Shown in pieces: positions 42,710 through 51,384 of a stretch of DNA of 64,000 nucleotides (positions within the stretch are counted from its first letter, which is position 1; every line of letters begins with the position of its first letter). Location: the NCBI RefSeq assembly GCF_048087625.1, contig NZ_CP159805.1:62001-126000 (forward strand), read 5' to 3'. The notes below the pieces were generated by a model. That model worked only from the letters and a program-made list of their open reading frames with translations. It did no database searches and was not told the DNA's origin. A program made the position numbers and the translations under genes. The DNA is from Pseudothioglobus sp905182815. GTDB lineage: Bacteria > Pseudomonadota > Gammaproteobacteria > PS1 > Pseudothioglobaceae.

Positions 42710-44254
42710 ATGGCTAGAGAAAGAAGAAGACGTAGAGGAGGTGCAGATGATTCTGATGCACAAGAGGCGGTTAAAGCGCCTGCGTATATAAAAAGAAAAA
42801 TTCCCCATTACAGCATTCTTAGTGATGATGACCTTAGTATTATTGAAGACAATGCCGATACTATCTTAGAAGAGATTGGAATCGTATTTTCTGAAGACCA
42901 AGAGGCACTTGATATACTTGAAAAAGCTGGTGCTAGTGTTGATGGTGAGAGAGTTAGATTTCCAAAAGGAATGTGCCGTAAATTAATACAAGATAATGCT
43001 CCAAAGCAGTTTACTCAATTCGCTCGTAATCCTGAGAGAAATGTTGAAATTGGCGGTGATAATATGGTTTTAGTTCCTGCTTATGGCCCTCCATTTGTTC
43101 ATGATCTTGATGAGGGTCGACGCTATGCAACAATAGAAGATTTTAGGAACTTTATAAAGCTTGCTTATATGTCAGATAATATTCACCACTCTGGCGGAAC
43201 TATTTGTGAGCCAGTAGACTTGCCAGTTAATAAGCGTCACTTTGATATGGTTTATAGTCACATCAAATACTCAGACAAAGCCTTTATGGGATCTGTTACT
43301 TCAGCTGAGAGAGCTCAGGACACTGTTGATATGGTCAAAATATTATTTGGTGATGATTTTGTTGATAAAAATTGTGTACTTATAAGTTTAATTAATGCAA
43401 GCTCACCAATGTCGTTTGATGCCACTATGCTTGGGGCGCTTAAGGTTTATGCAAGAAATAATCAGGCAACAATTGTAACCCCGTTTATTGTTGCTGGAGC
43501 GATGGCTCCAACAACTGCAGTAGGCGTTGCAGCTCAAAGTCTTGCTGAAGGGCTAGCAGGCATGGCATTTGCTCAACTCATCAGGCCCGGCACACCTGTT
43601 ATTTATGGTAATTTTGTAACTGCAATGTCTATGAAATCTGGCGCTCCAACTTTTGGAACTCCTGAAGCTGCGCATATGATGAATATTTCTGGAGCTTTAG
43701 CCAGAAGACTTGGCGTTCCATTTAGGAGTGGTGGCGGCTTTAATGGCGCCAAAATGCCTGATGCTCAAGCAGGCTATGAGGCTGCTAATACAATGCAAGC
43801 AACTCTAAATGCAAGTGTCAATTTTAATTTACATACTGCTGGCTGGCTGGAAGGCGGTTTATGTATGAGCTATGAGAAATTCATAATGGATGCTGATCAA
43901 GCAGGCATGATGAGAGTATCAGCAGAAGGGATTGATATGAGCGAAAATGGCCAAGCAATGGATGCAATCCGTGAAATTGGAGCTATGTCTGATGATGTAC
44001 CCAAGCATTATCTTGGGTGTGAACATACAAAGAAGAATTTCAAGAGCGCTTTTTATATGTCAGATGTTCTTGATGATAATAGTTTTGAGCAGTGGGTTCA
44101 AGATGGCTCAAGAGACACAGCAATGATTGCAAATGGTGTATACAAAAAAATGTTATCTGAGTATGAATTCCCCCCACTTGATGCAGCTATAGATGAAGCT
44201 TTATTAAAATATATTAAAGACCGTAAAGATAGTTTTGAAGATTCAAATATTTAA
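42710..44254 (+). CDS. MttB-family methyltransferase (trimethylamine/glycine-betaine type, non-pyrrolysine)
   Basis: A 514-residue protein of the trimethylamine methyltransferase family (COG5598). Motifs include LVPAYGPPFVHDLDEGRRYA, HHSGGTICEPVDLPV, DKAFMGSVTSAERAQD, PGTPVIYGNF and GGFNGAKMPDAQAGYEAA. The frame is open without an in-frame amber codon, so it belongs to the non-Pyl branch that includes glycine betaine and carnitine demethylases. It should move a methyl from a quaternary or tertiary amine to the corrinoid protein. The actual substrate is not decided. The N-terminus is strikingly Arg-rich (MARERRRRRGG). Last gene of the block. Confidence 0.93.
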   Translation: MARERRRRRGGADDSDAQEAVKAPAYIKRKIPHYSILSDDDLSIIEDNADTILEEIGIVFSEDQEALDILEKAGASVDGERVRFPKGMCRKLIQDNAPKQFTQFARNPERNVEIGGDNMVLVPAYGPPFVHDLDEGRRYATIEDFRNFIKLAYMSDNIHHSGGTICEPVDLPVNKRHFDMVYSHIKYSDKAFMGSVTSAERAQDTVDMVKILFGDDFVDKNCVLISLINASSPMSFDATMLGALKVYARNNQATIVTPFIVAGAMAPTTAVGVAAQSLAEGLAGMAFAQLIRPGTPVIYGNFVTAMSMKSGAPTFGTPEAAHMMNISGALARRLGVPFRSGGGFNGAKMPDAQAGYEAANTMQATLNASVNFNLHTAGWLEGGLCMSYEKFIMDADQAGMMRVSAEGIDMSENGQAMDAIREIGAMSDDVPKHYLGCEHTKKNFKSAFYMSDVLDDNSFEQWVQDGSRDTAMIANGVYKKMLSEYEFPPLDAAIDEALLKYIKDRKDSFEDSNI

Positions 44255-44360
44255 TAATTTTAATTTTCATATTTATTATAATTCAAGCAGTTATGAATTT
44301 AATTATTAAAGTGTGATTGATTTTGTAAGATAATGTTCCAATTATTATATATATAGAGCT

Positions 44361-44412
44361 AAAGAGCTATTTTCACTTGAAAATTACAGGTGTTATTGCT
44401 CTTTATTTTTTT
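44361..44412 (+). terminator. Intrinsic terminator or attenuator before fhs
   Basis: AAAGAGC (44361-44367) can pair with GCTCTTT (44398-44404), followed by ATTTTTTT. An inner hairpin CACTTG/CAGGTG (with one wobble) sits in the loop. The layout fits a terminator of the mttB block or an attenuator of fhs. The rest of the 184-nt spacer 44255-44438 shows no gene; AGGAG lies before the fhs ATG. Confidence 0.55.
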
Positions 44413-44438
44413 ACTTTCGTGAGTATTTAGGAGAAAAA

Positions 44439-46118
44439 ATGAGCGAGTATAAAACAGATATTGATATTGCCAGAGAAGTTACCGGTGAACACATCAATGA
44501 CATTGGTGCAAAACTCAATATTGATCAAGCTGACTTGGTTCCTTTTGGGCATGACAAGGCTAAGATTTCATGGAGCGCTATAGACGCGGTCCAAAAGAAT
44601 AAAAATGGCAAACTCATTCTGGTTACTGCTGTAACGCCTACGCCAGCTGGCGAGGGTAAGACAACTACTTCTGTTGGTCTCACTGATGGCCTTAATAAGA
44701 TTGGCAAACAAACAACAGTTTGTTTGCGCGAGCCAAGTTTAGGACCATGTTTTGGTATGAAAGGTGGAGCTGCTGGTGGCGGTTATGCTCAAGTAATTCC
44801 AATGGAAGATATTAATCTTCATTTTACTGGCGACTTTCATGCAATTACTTCAGCGCATAGCTTGCTTTCTGCAATGATTGATAATCATATTTACTGGGGA
44901 AATTCAACAAATATAGATAGCAGAAAAGTAGTATTTCGTCGTGTTGTTGATATGAATGACCGCTCCCTTCGGACAATTACTTCTTCTTTGGGCGGCTCAA
45001 CAAATGGTTATCCGCGCGAAGATGGCTTTGATATTACAGTTGCCTCTGAAGTCATGGCTATTTTTTGCTTGTCACAAAACTTGACAGAGCTTGAGGAAAA
45101 ATTAGGAAATATCATAATCGCCTATACTCGTGATTTAACGCCAGTAAGAGCAAAACAAATTAATGCCCATCATGCAATGACAGTCCTACTAAAGGACGCG
45201 TTTAGACCAAATTTAGTTCAAACTTTAGAGGGCAATCCTGCGCTGATTCACGGTGGTCCGTTTGCAAATATAGCTCATGGCTGTAATTCAGTTATTGCTA
45301 CAAAGACAGCGCTTAAATTATCAGATTATGTTGTCACAGAAGCTGGATTTGGAGCCGATTTAGGCGCAGAAAAATTCTTTGATATTAAATGCCGCAAAGC
45401 AGGACTTGCGCCAGATGCTGTTGTTTTAGTTGCAACAGTTAGGGCTCTAAAACATCAGGGCGGCGTTGCTAAGGCAGATTTAAATAATGAAAATACTGAC
45501 GCACTTGCTAAAGGCTGCGTTAATCTTGGAAGACATATTCGTAACCTGAGCCAGTTTGGAGTTCCACTTGTCGTTGGTATTAATAAATTTGTATCGGATA
45601 CTGAGGCTGAATTTCAAGTAATCAGAGATTATTGTGAGCAGTTTAATGTAGAAGTGAGTGTTACAAGTCACTGGGAACATGGCGGTGAAGGTGCAATTGA
45701 CCTAGCAGAAAAGGTAGTTAAGCTAGCTGACTCGGGTACTGCGCAATTCAAAACATTGTATGATGATGAGCTATCCCTATTGGAGAAAGTAGAAACTATT
45801 GCCAAAAAACTCTATGGTGCAGATGAGGTTCTAGCGGATAAAGTTATTAGGGCTGAACTTACTAGGTATCAAGATAACGGTTTTGGTCATTTACCAGTTT
45901 GTATCGCTAAAACACAGTATAGTTTTTCTACCGATCCTCAATTATTAGGCGCTCCTACTGGACACTCAATGTCGATTCGAGAAGTTAGGCTTTCAGCTGG
46001 TGCTGAGTTTGTTGTGGTGGTTTGTGGTGCAATTATGACTATGCCAGGATTACCAAGAGTTCCTGCAGCAGATAAAATTAAGCTGGATGAACATGGACTA
46101 GTCCAAGGTCTTTTTTAA
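44439..46118 (+). CDS. fhs: Formate-tetrahydrofolate ligase
   Basis: A 559-residue FTHFS. The P-loop is TPAGEGKTTTSVGL (about 67-80); LREPSLGPCFGMKGGAAGGG and the folate-binding DFHAITSAHSLL are unmistakable. It catalyses formate + ATP + THF to formyl-THF, and the reverse reaction gives ATP. After methyl oxidation the reverse direction yields formate for the dehydrogenase encoded next. Length is normal. It is followed by fdhD at 3-nt distance. Its ATG lies 184 nt after mttB. Confidence 0.97.
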   Translation: MSEYKTDIDIAREVTGEHINDIGAKLNIDQADLVPFGHDKAKISWSAIDAVQKNKNGKLILVTAVTPTPAGEGKTTTSVGLTDGLNKIGKQTTVCLREPSLGPCFGMKGGAAGGGYAQVIPMEDINLHFTGDFHAITSAHSLLSAMIDNHIYWGNSTNIDSRKVVFRRVVDMNDRSLRTITSSLGGSTNGYPREDGFDITVASEVMAIFCLSQNLTELEEKLGNIIIAYTRDLTPVRAKQINAHHAMTVLLKDAFRPNLVQTLEGNPALIHGGPFANIAHGCNSVIATKTALKLSDYVVTEAGFGADLGAEKFFDIKCRKAGLAPDAVVLVATVRALKHQGGVAKADLNNENTDALAKGCVNLGRHIRNLSQFGVPLVVGINKFVSDTEAEFQVIRDYCEQFNVEVSVTSHWEHGGEGAIDLAEKVVKLADSGTAQFKTLYDDELSLLEKVETIAKKLYGADEVLADKVIRAELTRYQDNGFGHLPVCIAKTQYSFSTDPQLLGAPTGHSMSIREVRLSAGAEFVVVVCGAIMTMPGLPRVPAADKIKLDEHGLVQGLF

Positions 46119-46121
46119 GCT

Positions 46122-46976
46122 ATGACTATTAGTGATACAGTTGATTACGACATTCATAGGGTTGAAAATTCGACCCTTGAAGAGTCTAGTGACTGCATTG
46201 CTATTGAAGAGCCACTAGAGATTGCTATTCGTTATTTCAAAAATAATGAGTGGATTGTAGACCCACTTATGGTCACCATGAGAACGCCAGGGGACGATGA
46301 AGCTTTGGTTAGTGGACTGCTGTTTTCTGAGGGCATTATTCAAGATAAGGATGCTATTGATACGATTGATGTAAATGGTGAAAATAAAGGAAAGTACGAT
46401 GTTGATAACTCACTAATTGTTACTTTATCAAAAGGCAATCAGTTAGATTTGAAAAATTTACAGCGTCACTTTATGGTTAATTCTAGTTGTGGAGTTTGTG
46501 GGAAAGGTACTTTAAATGCCATTGAAATTGCCTATGAGCCAAATATTGATAAAGCTGGTCCAATTGTAAGTATTGATTTGATTACAGAACTACCTAATAT
46601 ATTAAGAGCGAGACAAGAACAATTTGCTAATACCGGAGGAGTTCATGCTAGTGCACTATTGACTGAGGGCGGGAAAGTGCTCCATTTAGCAGAAGATGTG
46701 GGCAGACATAATGCGCTTGATAAATTGATAGGCCACGTAAGGTGCAATGATATGCTAAGACCAATCGAGCAATTTGTTATGTGTTCTGGTCGACTAGGAT
46801 TCGACATCATACAAAAAGCAGTAATGTCTAGAATAGGAATGATTGTTGGTATCGGAGCTCCAACTTCATTAGCACTTGATTTAGCGAAAAAATTTGATAT
46901 TACTTTGATAGGTTTCATCAAAAAAAATAATTATAATATATATACTGGTGCTTGGCGCATTAGTGAAGGATCTTAG
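46122..46976 (+). CDS. fdhD: Formate dehydrogenase accessory sulfurtransferase FdhD
   Basis: A 284-residue protein needed to sulfurate the Mo-bis-MGD cofactor of formate dehydrogenase. The active-site motif NSSCGVCGKGT (CxxC) is present, with GVHASAL, EDVGRHNALDKLIG and MCSGRLGFDIIQKAV. It sits between fhs and the FDH genes, 8 nt before the next, which supports a single transcript fhs-fdhD-fdhB-fdhA. Confidence 0.95.
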   Translation: MTISDTVDYDIHRVENSTLEESSDCIAIEEPLEIAIRYFKNNEWIVDPLMVTMRTPGDDEALVSGLLFSEGIIQDKDAIDTIDVNGENKGKYDVDNSLIVTLSKGNQLDLKNLQRHFMVNSSCGVCGKGTLNAIEIAYEPNIDKAGPIVSIDLITELPNILRARQEQFANTGGVHASALLTEGGKVLHLAEDVGRHNALDKLIGHVRCNDMLRPIEQFVMCSGRLGFDIIQKAVMSRIGMIVGIGAPTSLALDLAKKFDITLIGFIKKNNYNIYTGAWRISEGS

Positions 46977-46984
46977 GAGATTAA

Positions 46985-48625
46985 ATGTCTAGAAATATCA
47001 GTTTATTGTCAGGAAAAAAAGATGACAAAAATAGCTTGTTTGGAAAGATTTCGGTCAGTCCAACAGATGCTAGTGACTCGGAGCTTGCAGCTGAATACAA
47101 TTTAGGTGTCTCTACGGTTCACAGTACTAAGAGCTTCTATGACTTTCTTAATGAAGACTTTCAAAGTAAAAAAGCCTATGTATGTTCTGGAAGTGCTTGT
47201 CTTTGTAGGGGCACCCAAGATGTTGTTTCTGATAAGCTGAATCAAAAATTTGGAGAAGAGAACGTTGGTGAGATGATTTGCCTTGGAAGGTGCTATGAAA
47301 ATAGTGCATTTAACTACAATGGTGAAAACTATTCAGGCGATGACATCAATAAATTAGATCAAATCATTGCTGGAAAGCATACTAGCCCTGCTTACACAAT
47401 GAAATCATTTTCAAACACTCCATTCTTAGTGGAAGAGAGTGTTTTCTCTACTTATGACGATTTTAAAGATTTACTTGAAGTCTGTTTTGCAACTGATAAA
47501 GACGATTTAATAGCGTCTTTAAAAGATTCAGGACTTCGCGGGCGAGGAGGTGCAGGATTTCCAACTGGAATGAAATGGGAGTTTTGTAAGGATCAAAAAG
47601 TTTCAACGAAGTATGTTGTGTGTAATGCTGATGAAGGTGATCCTGGAGCATTTTCTGATAGATATTTGATGGAAGAGCAGCCACTTAAAGTTTTATTTGG
47701 TATGGTAATTTGCGCCTATATCATTGGTTCAAAACAAGGTTTTTTGTACATTCGAGGGGAATATCCTGAGTCCATTACTATTACGAATGACTCATTAGAA
47801 AAACTTCGTGAACTAGGGCTGCTTGGGGATAATATTTTAGGCACTGGCTTTGACTTTGATATGAATGTTGTTGAGGGTCAAGGCGCTTATATTTGTGGTG
47901 AAGAAACTGCATTAATAGCCTCTATTGAAGGGCGACGTGCAGAAGTTGATGTACGACCTCCTTTTCCTGTCGTAGAGGGTTTATACAAAAAACCAACTGT
48001 AGTTAATAATGTTGAAAGCCTAGCAGCGGTTGCTGCAATATTCAAACTCGGAAGTGAGGCCTACAAGAGTATTGGAAACGGCAGATCATTAGGTACTAAA
48101 TTAATCTCTTTAGATGGTTATTTCAATAATCCAGGTCTCTATGAAGTTGATTTGGGAACCCCAATTAGTTTTATTATTGATGAGATTGGCGGCGGCTTCA
48201 ATGATGATATCAAAGCTCTGCAGATTGGCGGTCCTTTAGGTGGGATTGTTCCAGTTGATATCTTAAAAACTCTAACATTAGATTTTGAAGCTTTCTCTGA
48301 AGGCGGATTCTTGCTTGGACACGCTAGTTTTGTATGTATTCCTAAGTCATTTTCGGCAGTTGAGTATGCGAAACACTTGTTTGCTTTTACTGCGCATGAG
48401 TCATGCGGCAAATGCTTTCCTTGTAGATTAGGCTCTGTTCGTGGCAAAGAAATGCTAGAATCCGCAATAGAAGGAAAACAAAAATTTTCTGAAGAATTGA
48501 TTTATGATTTATTAGAGACAATGGAAGTAGGGTCGTTATGCGCACTAGGCGGCGGTCTTCCTCTTGCAATTAAAAATTTACTCGAGCACTGCGGTGACGA
48601 GTTCCAACCTATGATGGAGAAGTAG
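46985..48625 (+). CDS. NAD-dependent formate dehydrogenase, NuoE-NuoF-like flavoprotein subunit
   Basis: A 546-residue fusion. Residues about 20-125 are a NuoE-type thioredoxin-like 2Fe-2S domain (CSGSACLCRG, CLGRCYENSAF). From about 170 on there is a NuoF-type domain with the FMN/NADH site GLRGRGGAGFPTGMKW, the GEETALIASIEG region, and the 4Fe-4S site ESCGKCFPCRLG with a further Cys in VGSLCALGGG. It takes electrons from the Mo subunit and reduces NAD+. Comparable fused subunits occur in FdsB and HoxF. The next gene follows after 1 nt. Confidence 0.93.
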   Translation: MSRNISLLSGKKDDKNSLFGKISVSPTDASDSELAAEYNLGVSTVHSTKSFYDFLNEDFQSKKAYVCSGSACLCRGTQDVVSDKLNQKFGEENVGEMICLGRCYENSAFNYNGENYSGDDINKLDQIIAGKHTSPAYTMKSFSNTPFLVEESVFSTYDDFKDLLEVCFATDKDDLIASLKDSGLRGRGGAGFPTGMKWEFCKDQKVSTKYVVCNADEGDPGAFSDRYLMEEQPLKVLFGMVICAYIIGSKQGFLYIRGEYPESITITNDSLEKLRELGLLGDNILGTGFDFDMNVVEGQGAYICGEETALIASIEGRRAEVDVRPPFPVVEGLYKKPTVVNNVESLAAVAAIFKLGSEAYKSIGNGRSLGTKLISLDGYFNNPGLYEVDLGTPISFIIDEIGGGFNDDIKALQIGGPLGGIVPVDILKTLTLDFEAFSEGGFLLGHASFVCIPKSFSAVEYAKHLFAFTAHESCGKCFPCRLGSVRGKEMLESAIEGKQKFSEELIYDLLETMEVGSLCALGGGLPLAIKNLLEHCGDEFQPMMEK

Positions 48626-48626
48626 T

Positions 48627-51341
48627 ATGTCAGAAAACCCGCAAGGTGTATTTATTGATGATGTTGAGTTCCCGTTTGATGACTCATCATCTATTTTAGC
48701 GTTTACTGATAAGGCTCTTGGAGACAAAATTATTCCAACCCTTTGTAACGACGATAATCTTCAGCCATATGGGGCCTGTAGGGTTTGTTCTGTTGAAGTT
48801 CAACAATCAGAAGATGGACCAAAGAGAACAGTAGCATCATGTCATACGCCGATTGTTCCAGGTATGCGAATTCATACAAATTCTACTAGTATTAAAAAAC
48901 TGCGAAAGAATATTGTTGAGCTAGTTTTAAGTGATCATCCACCTGATTGTCTGACTTGTGAAGTCAATGGTAACTGTGAATTACAAGACGTAGCGGCAAG
49001 TGTAGGCGTTCGCCAAATACGTTATGCAAAAGGTGAAAACCATTGTGATCGTGAAAAAGACTTGTCTCATGCTTATATGAGAATGGATCTGTCGAAATGT
49101 ATTAACTGTTCAAGATGTGTGCGTGCTTGTGATGAAGTTCAAGGTCAATTTACGTTGACGATGACAGGAAGAGGTTTTGAGTCTCGTATTACAACAGATA
49201 ATGACATGCTCTTTGGAGACTCTTCATGCGTCTCTTGTGGTGCCTGTGCACAAACTTGCCCAACATCAGCAATATCTGATGTATTTCAGTCAAAATCAGT
49301 TGAAGCTGACAAAACAGTTAGAACGACATGCTCATACTGTGGAGTAGGTTGTAATCTAGAAGTGGCTGTAAAAAATGATGAAGTGTTATCAATCCGAGCA
49401 CCTCAAGATGCTGTTAATGCAGGACATACCTGCTTAAAGGGGCGCTATGCATTTAAATTTTATAACCACGAAGACAGGCTAACATCACCACTTATTAGAA
49501 AAAATGGAGAGTTGGTTCCTTGTTCTTGGGATGAAGCTTTAGATTTTATTAAAGACAAATTTGAATCAATCAAAGAGAATCATGGTCCAGATGCAATAGC
49601 TGGTATTTCTTCTGCACGCTGTACTAATGAAGAAAACTATATGTTTCAAAAAATGATTCGTCAAATAGTCGGCACTAATAATATTGACTGTTGTGCTCGT
49701 GTTTGCCATTCACCTACTGCCTGGGGAATGCAGCAAAGTTTTGGAACAGGTGCTGGTACTAATTCAACTGCTGATATTCCTTTAGCCGATTGCATGATGG
49801 TTATTGGTGCAAATCCAACTTCTGCGCATCCTGTAACTGGCGCAAAAATTAAGCAGCAAGCCATGTCTGGAGCGACACTTATTGTTATTGACCCAATTCG
49901 CACTGAATTGGCAAGGATGGCTGATCACCACTTACAGCTTAAACCTGGAACAAATGTTGCGGTATTAAATATGTTTCAGCATTTCATAGTAGAGGCTGAT
50001 CTTCTAGACCAAGAATTTATTAAAGAGCGATGTGAGGGCGGTGAAGAGTTTATTGAACAAATTAAAAAGCTTGATGTGGACGCAATGGCTGAAATTAGTG
50101 GCCTTGACAAAGATGATGTTAAAGCAGCAGCGATTGCATATGCCTCTGCAAAAAATGCTATGGAGTTTCATGGCCTAGGTGTAACTGAGCATTCTCAGGG
50201 TACAAAGACAGTTATGTTAATTTCAAATCTGGCAATGATGACAGGTAATCTTGGTCGTCCTGGTGTGGGTGTTAACCCACTTCGTGGCCAGAATAACGTG
50301 CAAGGTGCTGCAGATATGGGCTGCCAACCTCATCATGGTCCAGGATACTTATGGATGGATCAAAAAGAAGTTCAAGATTTCTATGAAGATAAGTTAGGAC
50401 TTCCTTCGCCAACAACTCAAGGTAGAAAGATTCCAGAAATGTTTGATGGCGCAGTAGATGGATCCCTTAAAGCGCTATGGATTTTTGCTGAAGATGTTGT
50501 TCAAACAGACCCAAATACGCATCATGTTGTTAAGGCTATGCAAGGCCTGGATTTGCTTGTTGTGCAAGAAATCTTTATGAGTGAAACCGCCAAAATGGCT
50601 GACGTAGTTCTGCCAGGAACAACTTTTCTTGAAAAGAGTGGTACATTTACAAATACTGAGAGACGAATTCAGCAAGTTAATGCTGCAGTTAAGCCACTTC
50701 CTGGAACAAAAACAGACGGTCAAATTATTGTAGAAATGATGCGTAAATTAGGCTTTGAACAGCCTGATTTCAATGCTGAGCTTGTTTTGAAAGAAATAGC
50801 CAGTGTGGTTTCATTTTTTGAAGGTGTAACTTGGGAGGGTTTGCGCGCAAGCCCAATGGGCTTACAGTGGCCTGTTAATAAAAAAGGCGAAGACACTCAA
50901 ATACTTCATATTGGTGAATTTAAGCGAGGTAAGGGTAAGTTTCACTATCATGATTGGAAGGAAAGTGAAGAACTTACTAAGCATAAGAATGAGTATCCAT
51001 TTATTCTGACTACTAGTCGTGAACTTCAACATTACAACTGCGCAACTATGACAAGGCGAACATCAAACGTAAAAATCTTGACGAAAGATGTAATTATGCT
51101 AAACCCAAAAGACGCAAGGGCGAAAGATCTTATAACTGGTGATCGCGCAACTTTGAAGTCTGATAGAGGTGAAATTACTCTTGATGTTGAGGTTACTGAT
51201 CGTGTGAAAAAAGGAGTCATAAGAACTACTTTTCATTTTCCTGAAGTGTTAATTAATGAGGTAACAAGTGCAGTTACTGATGAAGAGACTAAGTGTCCAG
51301 AATACAAGATTGTAGCTGTAGACGTCTTAAAAGCTTCTTAG
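48627..51341 (+). CDS. Formate dehydrogenase catalytic (molybdopterin) subunit
   Basis: A 904-residue FdsA/FdhA-type protein. N-terminal NuoG-like 2Fe-2S domain (GACRVCSVEVQ), His-Cys3 4Fe-4S site (DHPPDCLTCEVNGNCELQD), two 4Fe-4S motifs (CINCSRCVRACDEVQG and CVSCGACAQTCP), the [4Fe-4S] near-Mo site (CSYCGVGCNLEVAV), then the Mo-bis-MGD domains. The active-site Cys360 in CARVCHSPT takes the place of Sec. It oxidises formate to CO2 and passes electrons to the preceding subunit. Length agrees with the NAD-linked enzymes. Confidence 0.95.
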   Translation: MSENPQGVFIDDVEFPFDDSSSILAFTDKALGDKIIPTLCNDDNLQPYGACRVCSVEVQQSEDGPKRTVASCHTPIVPGMRIHTNSTSIKKLRKNIVELVLSDHPPDCLTCEVNGNCELQDVAASVGVRQIRYAKGENHCDREKDLSHAYMRMDLSKCINCSRCVRACDEVQGQFTLTMTGRGFESRITTDNDMLFGDSSCVSCGACAQTCPTSAISDVFQSKSVEADKTVRTTCSYCGVGCNLEVAVKNDEVLSIRAPQDAVNAGHTCLKGRYAFKFYNHEDRLTSPLIRKNGELVPCSWDEALDFIKDKFESIKENHGPDAIAGISSARCTNEENYMFQKMIRQIVGTNNIDCCARVCHSPTAWGMQQSFGTGAGTNSTADIPLADCMMVIGANPTSAHPVTGAKIKQQAMSGATLIVIDPIRTELARMADHHLQLKPGTNVAVLNMFQHFIVEADLLDQEFIKERCEGGEEFIEQIKKLDVDAMAEISGLDKDDVKAAAIAYASAKNAMEFHGLGVTEHSQGTKTVMLISNLAMMTGNLGRPGVGVNPLRGQNNVQGAADMGCQPHHGPGYLWMDQKEVQDFYEDKLGLPSPTTQGRKIPEMFDGAVDGSLKALWIFAEDVVQTDPNTHHVVKAMQGLDLLVVQEIFMSETAKMADVVLPGTTFLEKSGTFTNTERRIQQVNAAVKPLPGTKTDGQIIVEMMRKLGFEQPDFNAELVLKEIASVVSFFEGVTWEGLRASPMGLQWPVNKKGEDTQILHIGEFKRGKGKFHYHDWKESEELTKHKNEYPFILTTSRELQHYNCATMTRRTSNVKILTKDVIMLNPKDARAKDLITGDRATLKSDRGEITLDVEVTDRVKKGVIRTTFHFPEVLINEVTSAVTDEETKCPEYKIVAVDVLKAS

Positions 51342-51351
51342 TAGATTAAAT

Positions 51352-51377
51352 AAAGTGAGTCTTTATCGGCTCACTTT
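51352..51377. terminator. Intrinsic terminator between convergent fdhA and ppsR
   Basis: AAAGTGAG (51352-51359) and CTCACTTT (51370-51377) form a perfect 8-bp stem with a 10-nt loop. On the minus strand the stem is flanked by a TTTA-rich sequence, and on the plus strand it is followed by A's. It lies only 11 nt past the FDH stop and 8 nt before the end of ppsR, so it can serve both. Confidence 0.7.
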
Positions 51378-51384
51378 AAAAAAA

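Noticed and set aside
42710..44254. Pyrrolysine-coding (in-frame amber) in the MttB-family gene
   Set aside because: The frame is open over the full 514 codons without any in-frame TAG before the terminal stop, so it belongs to the non-Pyl branch.
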